Source: Flavobacterium succinicans LMG 10402 (GTDB lineage: Bacteria > Bacteroidota > Bacteroidia > Flavobacteriales > Flavobacteriaceae). From it: DNA of 64,000 nucleotides. This document shows, piece after piece, positions 8,515 through 17,355 of the stretch. Positions within the stretch are counted from its first letter, which is position 1, and every line of letters starts with the position of its first letter. The stretch spans positions 62,001 to 126,000 of the forward strand of contig NZ_JATV01000008.1 in the NCBI RefSeq assembly GCF_000611675.1, written 5' to 3'. The position numbers and the translations under genes are program-made. The notes beneath the pieces are model-generated. The model was given only the letters and a program-made list of their open reading frames with translations. It had not been told where the DNA came from and made no database searches.

Positions 8515-9108
8515 ATGAAGTCGTCAGAAATTACAAAAAGCAAGGTGCTGCAAGAAGCAATTACTCTTTTTAATATAAAAGGGTATCGCGCTACTTCATT
8601 GAGTGACATTACCAATGCCACTGGATTGACAAAAGGCGCCATTTATCGCCATTTTGAAAATAAAGAGCAATTAGAAATCGAGGCATTTCAAAAGATGATG
8701 CATTCGATTTTTGGGACTTTGCAAAAAAGAATCAAAGCTGAAAAGAACACAAGAGATAAGTTGTTTTGTGTTTTAGAGCTTTTTCAGGCTTATGTTATTG
8801 CTCCTGATTTCGTGGGCGGTTGCCCATTATTAAACCTAGCAATTGAGGTCGATGATACTCAAAGCCCACTTAAAGACAAGGCTTTGGCAGTGTTACATTC
8901 ATTCAAAAATTGCATAGAGACAATAATTATTAACGGTAAAACTCATAAAGAAGTAAAGGGTATTGTTAATGAAAAATTGGTTGCAATTGTTATTTTGTCT
9001 TCGCTGGAAGGAGCGATTATGATGAGTAAACTTCAGGATTCTACTGCTGATATTGAGGCCGTGGTAAAACACCTTAAAAATTGGATTGTGGCTGATGTTT
9101 TAATTTAA
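8515..9108 (+). CDS. TetR-family transcriptional regulator
   Basis: A 197-aa repressor. The N-terminal helix-turn-helix spans about residues 5-50 (ALFNIKGYRATSLSDI, GLTKGAIYRHFENKEQL). The C-terminal domain (with DFVGGCPLLNLAIEVDD) resembles TetR C-terminal domains of the type found in regulators sensing small electrophiles or lipids; the ligand is unknown. The ATG at 8515 is preferred over an in-frame TTG at 8509, which lies inside the -7 box. Identical operator cores lie just upstream and 20 bases downstream of the gene, so autoregulation is very likely. No obvious separate target gene is adjacent. Confidence 0.9.
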   Translation: MKSSEITKSKVLQEAITLFNIKGYRATSLSDITNATGLTKGAIYRHFENKEQLEIEAFQKMMHSIFGTLQKRIKAEKNTRDKLFCVLELFQAYVIAPDFVGGCPLLNLAIEVDDTQSPLKDKALAVLHSFKNCIETIIINGKTHKEVKGIVNEKLVAIVILSSLEGAIMMSKLQDSTADIEAVVKHLKNWIVADVLI

Positions 9109-9127
9109 AAGATAATCGATCAAATTA

Positions 9128-9142
9128 ATACCAATCGGTATC
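9128..9142. promoter_or_regulatory. Second TetR operator, downstream of tetR
   Basis: ATACCAATCGGTATC repeats the operator core at 8493-8507 exactly. It lies 20 bases after the tetR stop. Confidence 0.7.
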
Positions 9143-9350
9143 AAAAAGCATTAAGAATAGAAAAATTTAAGAAATAGCAGCTTGTGAAAGTAGGGTTTTA
9201 GCTTCTTTTATTTGTCAATATTGATCTAAAAATACTTCTTAACAGCAAAAAAAAAACATTGTTGGTGAATGGAAAGCATTATTTTTGGGAGAAAGAATTT
9301 AAAATAGTTTTCTAAATTTAGTATTTGCTTGACAAGTACATATGACAGAA

Positions 9351-9396
9351 AATGCCGTTGTGAGTAATGTTATCACAACGGCATTCTATTTTTTTA
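9351..9396 (+). terminator. Terminator in the 9109-9421 gap
   Basis: AATGCCGTTGTGA pairs perfectly with TCACAACGGCATT (9-base loop) and is followed on the + strand by a T-run. It ends a + strand transcript 240 bases beyond tetR. Apart from the second operator, nothing else is seen in this 313-base gap. Confidence 0.8.
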
Positions 9397-9421
9397 ATGT
9401 CAAAAAGAGAGTGAAATGCTT

Positions 9422-10012
9422 TTATTTTACTTTTCCTAAAAGCGCTTCTTTGAGTTCCAAGTCTACTGGATTTTCAGAAAGCCAAATACCAAAAAAGGCT
9501 TTTTTGAAATCAAACCCTTGAATTTTCCCTTCCAATTGGTTGTTTTTGTAAACTAAAATAGATTTTTCAGTTGAAGAATAAATTAAATTGAAGGCGTCAT
9601 TCTCTACTGTTGCTTCTCTATTTAATATTTTTTCTAATAAATCTAATTGGTTTTTAAATTTATCCAAGTTTTCTTCTCCAATAGATTTTGTCATTCCTTT
9701 GTGTAATGATTTTGATAGTTTTTGAGAACTTACCAAAGCAGAGGTAACTTGCAAACGAATCCCCATATTGGTATCACTATCCAAAATATCTTTGGCATCT
9801 TCAGATAAAACAGTCAAATACAAAGCTTGCACATATACTTCTGTCCAAAATGTAGTTCTTGAACCAAATCCGTTGAGTTGTAATTTTTGGTTCTCAAAAT
9901 CGATTGTTCTTGGAACTGAAACGCCGTTGATAGAAAATTTTTCTTGAGCTTTTCCAGTTGCAGCGCAAAGGGTTAACATCAAAATTAAAAGTAATGTAAT
10001 CGAATTTTTCAT
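9422..10012 (-). CDS. Chalcone-isomerase-like secreted protein
   Basis: A 196-aa protein with a signal peptide (about residues 1-22, ending near ATGKAQ). The mature part resembles the chalcone isomerase-like family: FSINGVSVPRTI, LNGFGSRTTFWTEVYVQALYL and a C-terminal GIWLSENPVDLELKEALLG. In bacteria these proteins are not known to act on chalcones and may bind fatty acids; the function here is open. It is a single gene with a long AT-rich upstream region. Confidence 0.8.
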   Translation of the reverse strand: MKNSITLLLILMLTLCAATGKAQEKFSINGVSVPRTIDFENQKLQLNGFGSRTTFWTEVYVQALYLTVLSEDAKDILDSDTNMGIRLQVTSALVSSQKLSKSLHKGMTKSIGEENLDKFKNQLDLLEKILNREATVENDAFNLIYSSTEKSILVYKNNQLEGKIQGFDFKKAFFGIWLSENPVDLELKEALLGKVK

Positions 10013-10479
10013 AATTTATTGTGAATTAAAAAACAGTGTGCAAATTTAAATCAAGAAAAAGGTTTCTCAATATAGTTTTTTTGAATTAGTTAATTTTTCA
10101 ATTATTCTGAAATAATTTCAAAATCAATAAGGTGTAAATGTAGTATATAGTATATTTTGAATGTTTTATCGGTACTTATAGTGTTAAAAATATAGTATTA
10201 AAAAAGGGGTAAAATAAAGTGGTTGAAAGGTTTAAGCTATAAAAAAAAGTGAGTATGTAAATTATTGCCGATGATAACTTGGATGAGGATTTATAATTTG
10301 TAAAAAAAGCAATCGTTATTAAATTCGAATAGTTAAATCTAATTTTTATTTTTTTTCCAAAAAAAATAGATAATATTTTGAACAAACGCTAAATTCACGA
10401 AATCGTTTGAATTTCTGATTTATTAATTCTATTTTTGGCTCCAAAATGTCAATAATTACAATAAATAACGATACATACT
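10013..10479. other. AT-rich gap without a gene; promoter at 10406-10437
   Basis: This 467-base stretch is very AT-rich. TTTG (10406-10409) and TATTTTTG (10430-10437), 20 bases apart, form a good promoter for the acyl-CoA dehydrogenase gene with a ~40-base leader. I see no convincing gene in the rest. Confidence 0.65.
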
Positions 10480-11619
10480 ATGGATTTTAATCTTACTGAA
10501 GAACATTTAATGATTCAACAGGCAGCAAGAGATTTTGCTCAAACAGAATTGCAAGCTGGAGTTATTGAAAGAGATGAACACTCTAAGTTTCCGACCGAAC
10601 AAGTTAAAATGATGGGTAACTTAGGTTTCCTTGGGATGATGGTCGATCCTAAGTATGGTGGAGCGGGCTTAGATAGTATTTCTTATGTTTTGGCGATGAC
10701 TGAAATTGCCAAAGTAGATGCGTCTGCTGCCGTAATTATGTCAGTAAACAACTCTTTAGTATGCGCAGGATTAGAAAAATATTGTAGCGAAGAGCAAAAA
10801 ATGAAATACTTGGTGCCTTTGGCGAAAGGCGAAGTTATTGGTGCGTTTTGTTTGTCAGAGCCTGAAGCAGGTTCGGATGCGACTTCACAAAAAACTACCG
10901 CTATAGATATGGGAGACCACTATCTATTGAATGGGACAAAAAACTGGATCACCAACGGTGGTACGGCGTCTACTTATTTAGTAATTGCTCAAACCGATAT
11001 TGAAAAAGGACATAAAGGAATCAATGCTTTCATCGTAGAAAAAGGATGGGCAGGATTCGAAATTGGACCTAAAGAAAAGAAAATGGGTATTCGCGGTAGC
11101 GATACACATTCGTTGATGTTTACCGATGTAAAAGTGCCTAAAGAAAACAGAATTGGAGCAGACGGTTTCGGATTTGCATTTGCCATGAATGTGTTGAATG
11201 GTGGGCGAATTGGTATCGCTTCGCAAGCGCTTGGAATTGCAACAGGGGCTTATGAGTTGGCTTTGAAGTATTCTAAAGAAAGAAAAGCATTTGGAAAAGA
11301 GATTTTTAATCATCAAGCTATCGCATTCAAATTAGCCGATATGTATGTTAAAATTACAGCGGCGAAATTGTTGATCATGAAAGCCGCTTGTGAAAAAGAT
11401 GCTGGACAGGATATTGCGCATTCTGGTGCAATGGCCAAATTGTATGCTTCTGAAATTGCTTTGGAAGTAGCGAATGAGGCCGTTCAAATTCACGGTGGAA
11501 ATGGATATGTGGCAGAATACCACGTTGAGCGTATGATGCGTGATTCAAAAATTACTCAAATTTATGAGGGAACTTCAGAGATTCAAAGAATAGTGATCTC
11601 AAGAGGACTCACGTTATAA
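10480..11619 (+). CDS. Acyl-CoA dehydrogenase
   Basis: A 379-aa flavoprotein of normal family length that oxidises acyl-CoA to trans-2-enoyl-CoA. Family signatures are present: CLSEPEAGSDA (FAD/substrate loop), NGTKNWITNGG, RKAFGKEIFNHQ, and the C-terminal QIYEGTSEIQR in which the Glu is the expected catalytic base of short/medium-chain enzymes. It resembles short-chain (butyryl-type) enzymes, but chain length cannot be settled here. It stands alone with its own promoter and a terminator downstream. Confidence 0.94.
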   Translation: MDFNLTEEHLMIQQAARDFAQTELQAGVIERDEHSKFPTEQVKMMGNLGFLGMMVDPKYGGAGLDSISYVLAMTEIAKVDASAAVIMSVNNSLVCAGLEKYCSEEQKMKYLVPLAKGEVIGAFCLSEPEAGSDATSQKTTAIDMGDHYLLNGTKNWITNGGTASTYLVIAQTDIEKGHKGINAFIVEKGWAGFEIGPKEKKMGIRGSDTHSLMFTDVKVPKENRIGADGFGFAFAMNVLNGGRIGIASQALGIATGAYELALKYSKERKAFGKEIFNHQAIAFKLADMYVKITAAKLLIMKAACEKDAGQDIAHSGAMAKLYASEIALEVANEAVQIHGGNGYVAEYHVERMMRDSKITQIYEGTSEIQRIVISRGLTL

Positions 11620-11643
11620 TTTTTTTTTTTTTTAAAGGTAAGC

Positions 11644-11697
11644 CATTAAAAGATATTATTGTTGTGTGAACGATAATCTTCTTTTAATGGTTTTTTA
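11644..11697 (+). terminator. Terminator after the acyl-CoA dehydrogenase
   Basis: CCATTAAAAGA pairs with TCTTTTAATGG (with inner ATTAT/GATAAT pairing) and is followed by TTTTTTATTTTT. A 14-base T-tract (11620-11633) lies between the stop codon and this hairpin. Confidence 0.75.
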
Positions 11698-11711
11698 TTT
11701 TTAATAATAGA

Positions 11712-11719
11712 TATATTTG
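11712..11719 (+). promoter_or_regulatory. -7 box of the Crp/Fnr gene, leaderless
   Basis: TATATTTG ends 4 bases before the ATG at 11724. At the usual Bacteroidetes spacing transcription would begin at or next to the start codon. Confidence 0.6.
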
Positions 11720-11723
11720 TCCT

Positions 11724-12401
11724 ATGTCGGATGAATTAAAGTATTGGTATTTGCGAGATCACAAATTGTTTGGCACCTTAAGCGGAAGCCAATTAAAACA
11801 ATTGTGCATTATTACGGGATTTAAAAAAGCTAGAAAAGCCGAAGTTATCTACTTGTCTTCCTCTGATTTACCTCGTGTGTTTTTGCTCAAAAAAGGAAAC
11901 ATAAAAATCGTATCTGTTGATGAAGAGGGTAATGAAACCATAAAGGATATCATACAAAAAGGAGATCTATTTGGAGAGTTGGAGTTAGATAGCGATAAAA
12001 ATTCAAACGAATATGCTAAAGCGCTCACAGATGAGATTATAATTTGTAGTTTTTTACTTTCGGATTTTGAGAACTTGTTGTTGCAATATCCAAACTTAGC
12101 TTTGTCGTACACGAAGTTTGTGGGGCTAAAAATGAAACGTATAAGGAACAAGTATGCAAATCTTATTTCAAAAGATGCCAAAACCCGATTACTTACTTTT
12201 TTAAAAGAGTGGGCAGAAAGAGAGGGAAAACACCATGGACATCGTATTATTCTTGACAATTATCTTACCCAAAATGATATTGCTCAAATTATTTGTACCT
12301 CAAGACAAACGACTACCCAATTACTCAACGATCTGGGAGAAAAGGGGATACTTCATTACAGCCGAAAAGAAATTGTCATTGAAGATATCTCGCTTTTGTG
12401 A
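11724..12401 (+). CDS. Crp/Fnr-family transcriptional regulator
   Basis: A 225-aa regulator with a cyclic-nucleotide-binding-type beta-barrel (about residues 15-120, IQKGDLFGELEL), a dimerisation helix and a C-terminal winged HTH (about 165-220, LTQNDIAQIICTSRQTTTQLLNDLG). The Fnr cysteine set is absent, so it is not an iron-sulfur oxygen sensor. The effector is unknown. It is followed 75 bases later by a secreted redox protein, which may be a target. The start is fixed by the -7 box just upstream. Confidence 0.92.
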   Translation: MSDELKYWYLRDHKLFGTLSGSQLKQLCIITGFKKARKAEVIYLSSSDLPRVFLLKKGNIKIVSVDEEGNETIKDIIQKGDLFGELELDSDKNSNEYAKALTDEIIICSFLLSDFENLLLQYPNLALSYTKFVGLKMKRIRNKYANLISKDAKTRLLTFLKEWAEREGKHHGHRIILDNYLTQNDIAQIICTSRQTTTQLLNDLGEKGILHYSRKEIVIEDISLL

Positions 12402-12476
12402 TTTTTTAGAAACTGTCAAGTAACCGACATTTGCATTTGTCAAAGCGATGTAGTTTTGGAGTAAAATATAAATATT

Positions 12477-13073
12477 ATGAAAAAATTACTCTTAATCACT
12501 TTTCTATCATTAGTTGTAATGGCTAATGCTCAAAAGGAACTGCCCAAGACAGCACAAGATATTTCTCCTTTGTTAATTGGAGAAAAAGTGCCAGCGCTTA
12601 GTTTACTTTCATCTGAAGGAAAAAAAGTGCAACTGCTAGATTTGTTGCAACAACAAAAAACGATATTGGTTTTTTATCGAGGCGGATGGTGCCCGTATTG
12701 TAATGTGCAATTAGCAGCTTTAGGGCAAAGCGAACAAGAATTGTTAGGTCTAGGATACCAAATTGTTGCCGTAAGTCCAGATGCTCCAGCGGCTATGAAA
12801 GTCACAGACGAGAAAGAAAAACTAAATTATTTGCTGTTATCTGACAGCAAAGGCGAATTGTCTCGAGCGATGGGTTTGGCTTTTCAAGCTCCAGAAAACT
12901 ACAAACCAATTATAACAAAGGGTTCCGAAGGAATCAATGCTACTTTTTTACCCGTTCCTGCAGTATTTTTTGTTGGTACGAATGGTTTGATTCAGTTTGA
13001 GCACATTAACCCAGATTATAAAAGTAGAATTTCTACCAATTTATTGCTTGCGGTAGCCAAAGTATTGCCATAG
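12477..13073 (+). CDS. Peroxiredoxin-like (AhpC/TSA) exported protein
   Basis: A 198-aa protein with a signal peptide (residues 1-18, MANA-Q cleavage) and a thioredoxin-fold domain. The active site reads RGGWCPYCN, with Cys72 and Cys75 forming a CxxC pair. This matches the redoxin/AhpC-TSA branch that may reduce peroxides or act as a thiol oxidoreductase in the envelope. The rest (VAVSPDAP, LLSDSKGELSRAMGLAF) follows peroxiredoxin order. It is probably transcribed alone or with the Crp/Fnr gene and ends at a terminator. Confidence 0.86.
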   Translation: MKKLLLITFLSLVVMANAQKELPKTAQDISPLLIGEKVPALSLLSSEGKKVQLLDLLQQQKTILVFYRGGWCPYCNVQLAALGQSEQELLGLGYQIVAVSPDAPAAMKVTDEKEKLNYLLLSDSKGELSRAMGLAFQAPENYKPIITKGSEGINATFLPVPAVFFVGTNGLIQFEHINPDYKSRISTNLLLAVAKVLP

Positions 13074-13108
13074 TTTTTTAGTGAAATAAATGAACTGTAA
13101 AAAGAATT

Positions 13109-13142
13109 AGCTCAAAGTAGTATTACTTTGGGCTTTTTTTTG
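13109..13142 (+). terminator. Terminator after the peroxiredoxin-like gene
   Basis: AGCTCAAAGTA pairs with TACTTTGGGCT (one G-T pair) and is followed by eight T. Confidence 0.8.
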
Positions 13143-13355
13143 GTTTTCTGTTTCATGTACAATTCAGTCTTAGGCTTTTTGGTAAATCAAAAGTAAGAGC
13201 TTTCAGATGGTTTCCGAAGAATAAATTCGATCTAGATTCATCTTCAATGTGTAAATCGGATTCATAGAAGGGTTATAAAATGAGTTTTTATTAAATTCAT
13301 CAACATTGTACGATAAGCTTTTGCATTTTACAAACTCAGATTGTTTCGGTTTTGT

Positions 13356-13363
13356 TATTTTTG
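13356..13363 (+). promoter_or_regulatory. -7 box of the SDR gene, leaderless
   Basis: TATTTTTG ends 4 bases before the ATG at 13368, again predicting a leaderless or near-leaderless mRNA. Confidence 0.5.
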
Positions 13364-13367
13364 CTCT

Positions 13368-14045
13368 ATGAAAAAAATTATCATTACGGGCACCAGTAGA
13401 GGTATAGGATATGAATTGGCTTTGCAATTCGCTAATGCGGGTCATCAAGTTTTGGCTATTTCAAGAAAAACTCCCCAAGCGTTGATCGAGAACGAAAACA
13501 TCACTTGTTTGTCTGTCGATTTGTCTACGGAAGAGGATTTGTATAAAGTAACCGATTTTTTGGATAGTACTTGGAAAAATGTAGATGCGATCATTCATAA
13601 TGCAGGCGCTTTATTGAATAAACCTTTTGCTACCATTACGCAAGCGGATTTTGAAGCCATTTATAAAGTTAATGTTTTTGGAGTGGCCAATTTGACGCGA
13701 GTTGTTTTGCCTTATTTGCAAAAAGGAAGTCATGTGGTTACCATTAGTTCGATGGGTGGAGTACAAGGAAGTTTAAAATTTGCTGGTTTGGCGGCTTACA
13801 GTTCTAGTAAAGGAGCGGTAATTACCCTTTCAGAATTGCTAGCCGAAGAATATAAAGCACAAGGTATTGCGTTCAATGTATTAGCGTTAGGAGCCGTTCA
13901 AACTGAAATGCTTGAAGAAGCTTTTCCTGGGTATCAAGCCCCACTTTCGGCAGCAGAAATGGCAAACTATATTTTTGATTTTGCTCTAAACGGAAACAAA
14001 TACTATAACGGAAAAGTATTACAAGTAACAACTAGTAATCCGTAG
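13368..14045 (+). CDS. Short-chain dehydrogenase/reductase
   Basis: A 225-aa Rossmann-fold oxidoreductase. The cofactor loop is TGTSRGIG near the N-terminus; the structural NAG motif appears as HNAGALL; the catalytic triad is Ser in TISSMGG, Tyr in AAYSSSKGA and Lys four residues after the Tyr. The substrate is unknown. The ATG at 13368 is chosen because the fold starts directly there and a -7 box precedes it; an upstream TTG would add nine residues. The stop codon TAG lies inside a C-rich mini-repeat. It probably forms an operon with the SprT-like gene and manC. Confidence 0.93.
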   Translation: MKKIIITGTSRGIGYELALQFANAGHQVLAISRKTPQALIENENITCLSVDLSTEEDLYKVTDFLDSTWKNVDAIIHNAGALLNKPFATITQADFEAIYKVNVFGVANLTRVVLPYLQKGSHVVTISSMGGVQGSLKFAGLAAYSSSKGAVITLSELLAEEYKAQGIAFNVLALGAVQTEMLEEAFPGYQAPLSAAEMANYIFDFALNGNKYYNGKVLQVTTSNP

Positions 14046-14066
14046 CCCCTTAACCCCAAAAGGGGA
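14041..14066 (+). repeat. C-rich mini-hairpin repeat, copy 1
   Basis: TAGCCCCTTAACCCC-AAAA-GGGG lies between the SDR and SprT-like genes. The TAG is the SDR stop codon. Related copies are at 57198-57220 and, inverted, at 57382-57407. Confidence 0.6.
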
Positions 14067-14072
14067 ATTACT

Positions 14073-14672
14073 ATGAGCGAAACTCTTTTAAAATATTTGC
14101 CCGAACATGCCGTAAAGCCAGTTTTTGAACTGATTGTTGCGAATCAAGTGCATCTGAAAATTGTCAATGAGCGTGTTACACGTCATGGTGATTATCGTAA
14201 AGGAATGAGCGGAAAGCACGAAATTACGGTGAATGCGAGTTTAAACCAATACCGTTTTTTGATCACTTTAATCCATGAAATTGCGCATTTGGTGGCTTTT
14301 GAAAAATTTGGTCGTAACATTAAACCCCATGGTGCAGAATGGAAGTATACTTTTCAGCGCTTAATGATTCCTTTTATTAGACCCGAAATTTTCCCCAACC
14401 ACTTGCTGCCCTTGTTGGCGCGTCATTTTAAAAATCCAGCAGCAAGTAGCGATACAGACACTACTTTAGCTTTAGCTCTAAAACAGTTTGACCAACAAAA
14501 CGATAAAAATTATATCTTTGAGATCCCTTATGGAAGTGTATTTAGAATCCATAACGGTAAAATTTTCCAAAAAGGAGCCTTAAGAACCAAACGATACGAG
14601 TGTGTAGAACTGAGTTCTAAACGCATGTATTTATTCAATCCGAATGCGGAAGTAGAATTGTTGCCGCATTGA
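14073..14672 (+). CDS. SprT-like zinc metalloprotease-family protein
   Basis: A 199-aa cytoplasmic protein. The metal site HEIAH (in LITLIHEIAHLVAFEKFG) with a downstream HGAEW marks the SprT-like family, whose members include DNA-protein crosslink proteases. The C-terminal half (KRYECVELSSKRMYLFNPNAEVELL) has only one obvious cysteine, so a full zinc ribbon is missing. It sits between the SDR and manC genes with short gaps. The substrate is unknown. Confidence 0.82.
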   Translation: MSETLLKYLPEHAVKPVFELIVANQVHLKIVNERVTRHGDYRKGMSGKHEITVNASLNQYRFLITLIHEIAHLVAFEKFGRNIKPHGAEWKYTFQRLMIPFIRPEIFPNHLLPLLARHFKNPAASSDTDTTLALALKQFDQQNDKNYIFEIPYGSVFRIHNGKIFQKGALRTKRYECVELSSKRMYLFNPNAEVELLPH

Positions 14673-14705
14673 TTGCGGTGCTTAATTCTAGTAAAACGAA
14701 ATACC

Positions 14706-15764
14706 ATGAACAAAAATTATTACGCCATTTTGATGGCTGGAGGAGTAGGATCCCGGTTTTGGCCTGTAAGCACTACAGAATTTCCAAAACAGTTTCACGA
14801 TATGTTGGGAACGGGAGAAACACTTATTCAAAAGACATTCAGTAGATTGTCGCAGCTAATTCCTAAAGAAAACATCTTAATTCTGACCAATGAAGCTTAC
14901 AATGCGATAGTGTTAGAACAACTGCCAATGGTGAGTCAGGAACAAATTGTTTTGGAACCTGCCATGCGAAATACGGCTCCTTGTATTTTATTTGCCTCCC
15001 TAAAAATAAAAAAGAAAAACCCAAATGCTGTTGTTGTAGTAGCACCGAGTGATCACTGGATTGAAGATGAAATGCAGTTTATAGCCAATTTGCAATTGTC
15101 TTTTGATCTCTGTGCTCGAGAAGATTCACTTATGACGTTAGGGATTTTACCAACGTTCCCTAATACAGGATATGGGTATATCGAATACGATAAATTAGAT
15201 AGCAGACCGATAAAAAAAGTAGTACAGTTCCGAGAAAAACCAGATTATGCTACAGCCCGAAAATTTATTCAAAGTCGTAACTTTTTATGGAATGCGGGAA
15301 TTTTTATTTGGAGTATTCATTCCATTCTGAAGGCTTTCGAAACCTTTCAGCCCAAAATGTTAGCGCATTTTATGGAGGGTTACTCTAGTTATAATACACC
15401 CACAGAAAATGATTTTATCAAAGAATATTATCCTTTGGCCGAGAATATTTCTATCGATTATGCCATTATGGAAAAAGCAAAAAATACTTTTGTTTTGTCA
15501 GCGACTTTTGATTGGAATGATTTGGGAACTTGGGGTTCATTGTATGATAAGTTGCCCAAAGACGACAAAGATAATGCAGTAGTCAATGCTACAGTGGTTT
15601 TAGAAAATGCCTCACATAACATCATTCGAACCGCTACTAAAAAGACCGTGGTTATCGATGGTTTGCATGACTTTATAATAGTTGATAAAGAAGATGTTTT
15701 GCTGATTTATCCTAAAAGTAAGGAACAAGATATTAAGTTAATTGCTAACAAATTGAAGCAATAA
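14706..15764 (+). CDS. manC: Mannose-1-phosphate guanylyltransferase
   Basis: A 352-aa nucleotidyltransferase that makes GDP-mannose from GTP and mannose-1-phosphate, for glycan synthesis. The signature MAGGVGSRFWP is at residues 10-20. It is followed by FPKQF, the APSDHWI metal/nucleotide site and FREKP. The length fits the short form without a phosphomannose isomerase domain. The ATG at 14706 puts the signature at the normal distance from the N-terminus; an upstream in-frame start would add 11 unlikely residues. It ends at a bidirectional terminator. Confidence 0.92.
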   Translation: MNKNYYAILMAGGVGSRFWPVSTTEFPKQFHDMLGTGETLIQKTFSRLSQLIPKENILILTNEAYNAIVLEQLPMVSQEQIVLEPAMRNTAPCILFASLKIKKKNPNAVVVVAPSDHWIEDEMQFIANLQLSFDLCAREDSLMTLGILPTFPNTGYGYIEYDKLDSRPIKKVVQFREKPDYATARKFIQSRNFLWNAGIFIWSIHSILKAFETFQPKMLAHFMEGYSSYNTPTENDFIKEYYPLAENISIDYAIMEKAKNTFVLSATFDWNDLGTWGSLYDKLPKDDKDNAVVNATVVLENASHNIIRTATKKTVVIDGLHDFIIVDKEDVLLIYPKSKEQDIKLIANKLKQ

Positions 15765-15802
15765 AAAAAGAGGCTTGATCGCAAAATCAAGCCTCTTTTT
15801 TT
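15763..15802. terminator. Bidirectional terminator, manC / mlaF-like
   Basis: AAAAAAAGAGGCTTGAT and ATCAAGCCTCTTTTTTT form a perfect 17-bp stem with a ~6-base loop between convergent genes; it even overlaps the end of the ABC gene. Confidence 0.92.
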
Positions 15803-16562
15803 ATCCTTTTAAGTAGGCTTCGCGCACTTTTTTGAATAAGTTCGATGAATACACAAAATCAACTATCGCTTGATTGTCGGTTCTAAAAATTTCTTCTTTG
15901 GTACCTTGCCATTCTTTGATTCCGTTTTTCAGGAAGAGGATATTTTCTCCAATTTCCATCACAGAGTTCATATCGTGTGTATTAATCACTGTGGTAATGT
16001 TATATTCCTCTGTGATTTCTTTAATCAAATTATCAATGATAGTTGAGGTATTTGGGTCCAATCCTGAGTTGGGTTCATCACAGAACAAATATTTTGGATT
16101 GTTGACAATGGCTCTTGCTATAGCAACTCTCTTTTGCATCCCGCCAGATATTTCCGAAGGTAATTTTTTGTGTGCGTCAATCAAGTTGACTCTTTTTAAA
16201 ACAAAATCTACGCGATCTCTGGTTTCCGATGGAGAATTGTGTGTGAACATTTTTAGAGGAAAACCAACATTTTCTGCCACTGTCATAGAGTCAAACAAGG
16301 CGCTTCCTTGGAAAACCATACCTATTTCCGTACGTAATTCTCGTTTTTCTTCGGGTAAAAGATCGGAATAAATTCTGCCATCAAATGAAATTGTGCCCAC
16401 TTCGGGTGAATGAATTCCCAAAAGACTTTTTAGTAAAACAGTTTTTCCAGAACCACTTTGCCCAATGATCAAGTTGGTTTTTCCAGCTTCAAAAAGGCAA
16501 GAAACTCCTTTTAATACTTTGCTGCTCCCAAAAGACTTTTCTATGTTTTTAATTTCGATCAT
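15801..16562 (-). CDS. ABC transporter ATPase, MlaF type
   Basis: A 253-aa ATPase of a lipid-trafficking (Mla-like) ABC transporter. Walker A is GQSGSGKT at residues 34-41, the signature is EISGGMQKR and Walker B is YLFCDEP. Starting at the ATG at 16562 gives MIEIKNIEKSFG, the usual beginning; a longer frame upstream lies within the permease gene. The ATG overlaps the permease stop by 4 bases, so the two are coupled. It presumably energises phospholipid transport across the envelope. No MlaD-type partner is seen next to it. Confidence 0.9.
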   Translation of the reverse strand: MIEIKNIEKSFGSSKVLKGVSCLFEAGKTNLIIGQSGSGKTVLLKSLLGIHSPEVGTISFDGRIYSDLLPEEKRELRTEIGMVFQGSALFDSMTVAENVGFPLKMFTHNSPSETRDRVDFVLKRVNLIDAHKKLPSEISGGMQKRVAIARAIVNNPKYLFCDEPNSGLDPNTSTIIDNLIKEITEEYNITTVINTHDMNSVMEIGENILFLKNGIKEWQGTKEEIFRTDNQAIVDFVYSSNLFKKVREAYLKG

Positions 16563-17308
16563 GAGCCCAATAATAACTGCGTTAATATGTAATTGAAAGT
16601 AATAATACAAACCGAGGTCCATACGAACGACACGGTACTAGCTTTACCTACTTCGAGTGCGCCACCTTTCATGTAATACCCATGAAAGGAAGGTATAGTA
16701 GCCAATAGCATGGCAAATATTAGCGTTTTGATAAATGCGTAGGTTATGTGAAAAGGAATGAAATCCAATTGTACTCCTGTAATAAAAGATTCACTAGAGG
16801 TAAAACCACCATAAACGGCAGCCATCCAACCACCAAAAATGCCTAAAAACATACTAATTCCTATAACGAATGGAAATAATAGCAAGGCAACTATTTTTGG
16901 GAAAACTAAATAATTGAGTGAATTGACTCCCATTACTTCTAAGGCATCAATTTGCTCGGTTACACGCATGGTACCTATACTTGAAGTTATAAATGATCCC
17001 ATTTTACCGGCCATAATTACCGAAATAAAAGTAGGGGCAAATTCTAAGATTACCGATTGACGTGTAGCAAAACCAATTAAGTAGGTTGGAATTAACGGAT
17101 TGGTTAAGTTCAAAGCGGTTTGGATAGATACAACTCCGCCCACAAAAAACGAGATAAAACAAACAATCCCCATGGAGTTGATGATTAGGTCATCGATTTC
17201 TTTAAAAATAAGATCTTTCATCACAGACCATTTGGTTTGTTTGATAAAGATTTCTTTGAGCATCAAGAAATATTTCCCGATTTGTGATATGTAGCGAATT
17301 AGCATCAT
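16559..17308 (-). CDS. MlaE-family lipid ABC transporter permease
   Basis: A 249-aa integral membrane protein of the MlaE/DUF140 family with about five hydrophobic segments (for example GIVCFISFFVGGVVSI, LLLFPFVIGISMFLGIFG). The family blocks FVGGVVSIQTAL and the EQIDALEVMGVN segment are present. It pairs with the overlapping ATPase gene downstream. It is the inner-membrane channel of a retrograde or anterograde phospholipid transporter; direction cannot be inferred. Confidence 0.9.
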   Translation of the reverse strand: MMLIRYISQIGKYFLMLKEIFIKQTKWSVMKDLIFKEIDDLIINSMGIVCFISFFVGGVVSIQTALNLTNPLIPTYLIGFATRQSVILEFAPTFISVIMAGKMGSFITSSIGTMRVTEQIDALEVMGVNSLNYLVFPKIVALLLFPFVIGISMFLGIFGGWMAAVYGGFTSSESFITGVQLDFIPFHITYAFIKTLIFAMLLATIPSFHGYYMKGGALEVGKASTVSFVWTSVCIITFNYILTQLLLGS

Positions 17309-17355
17309 AGGTTGTAAAATAGTACCAAAAATAGTAATTAGTTTTCAACTGTTTG

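Noticed and set aside
10176..10385. 69-codon minus-strand frame in the gap before the acyl-CoA dehydrogenase
   Set aside because: Very AT-rich, low-complexity translation, no upstream signal; looks like chance in A/T-rich DNA.
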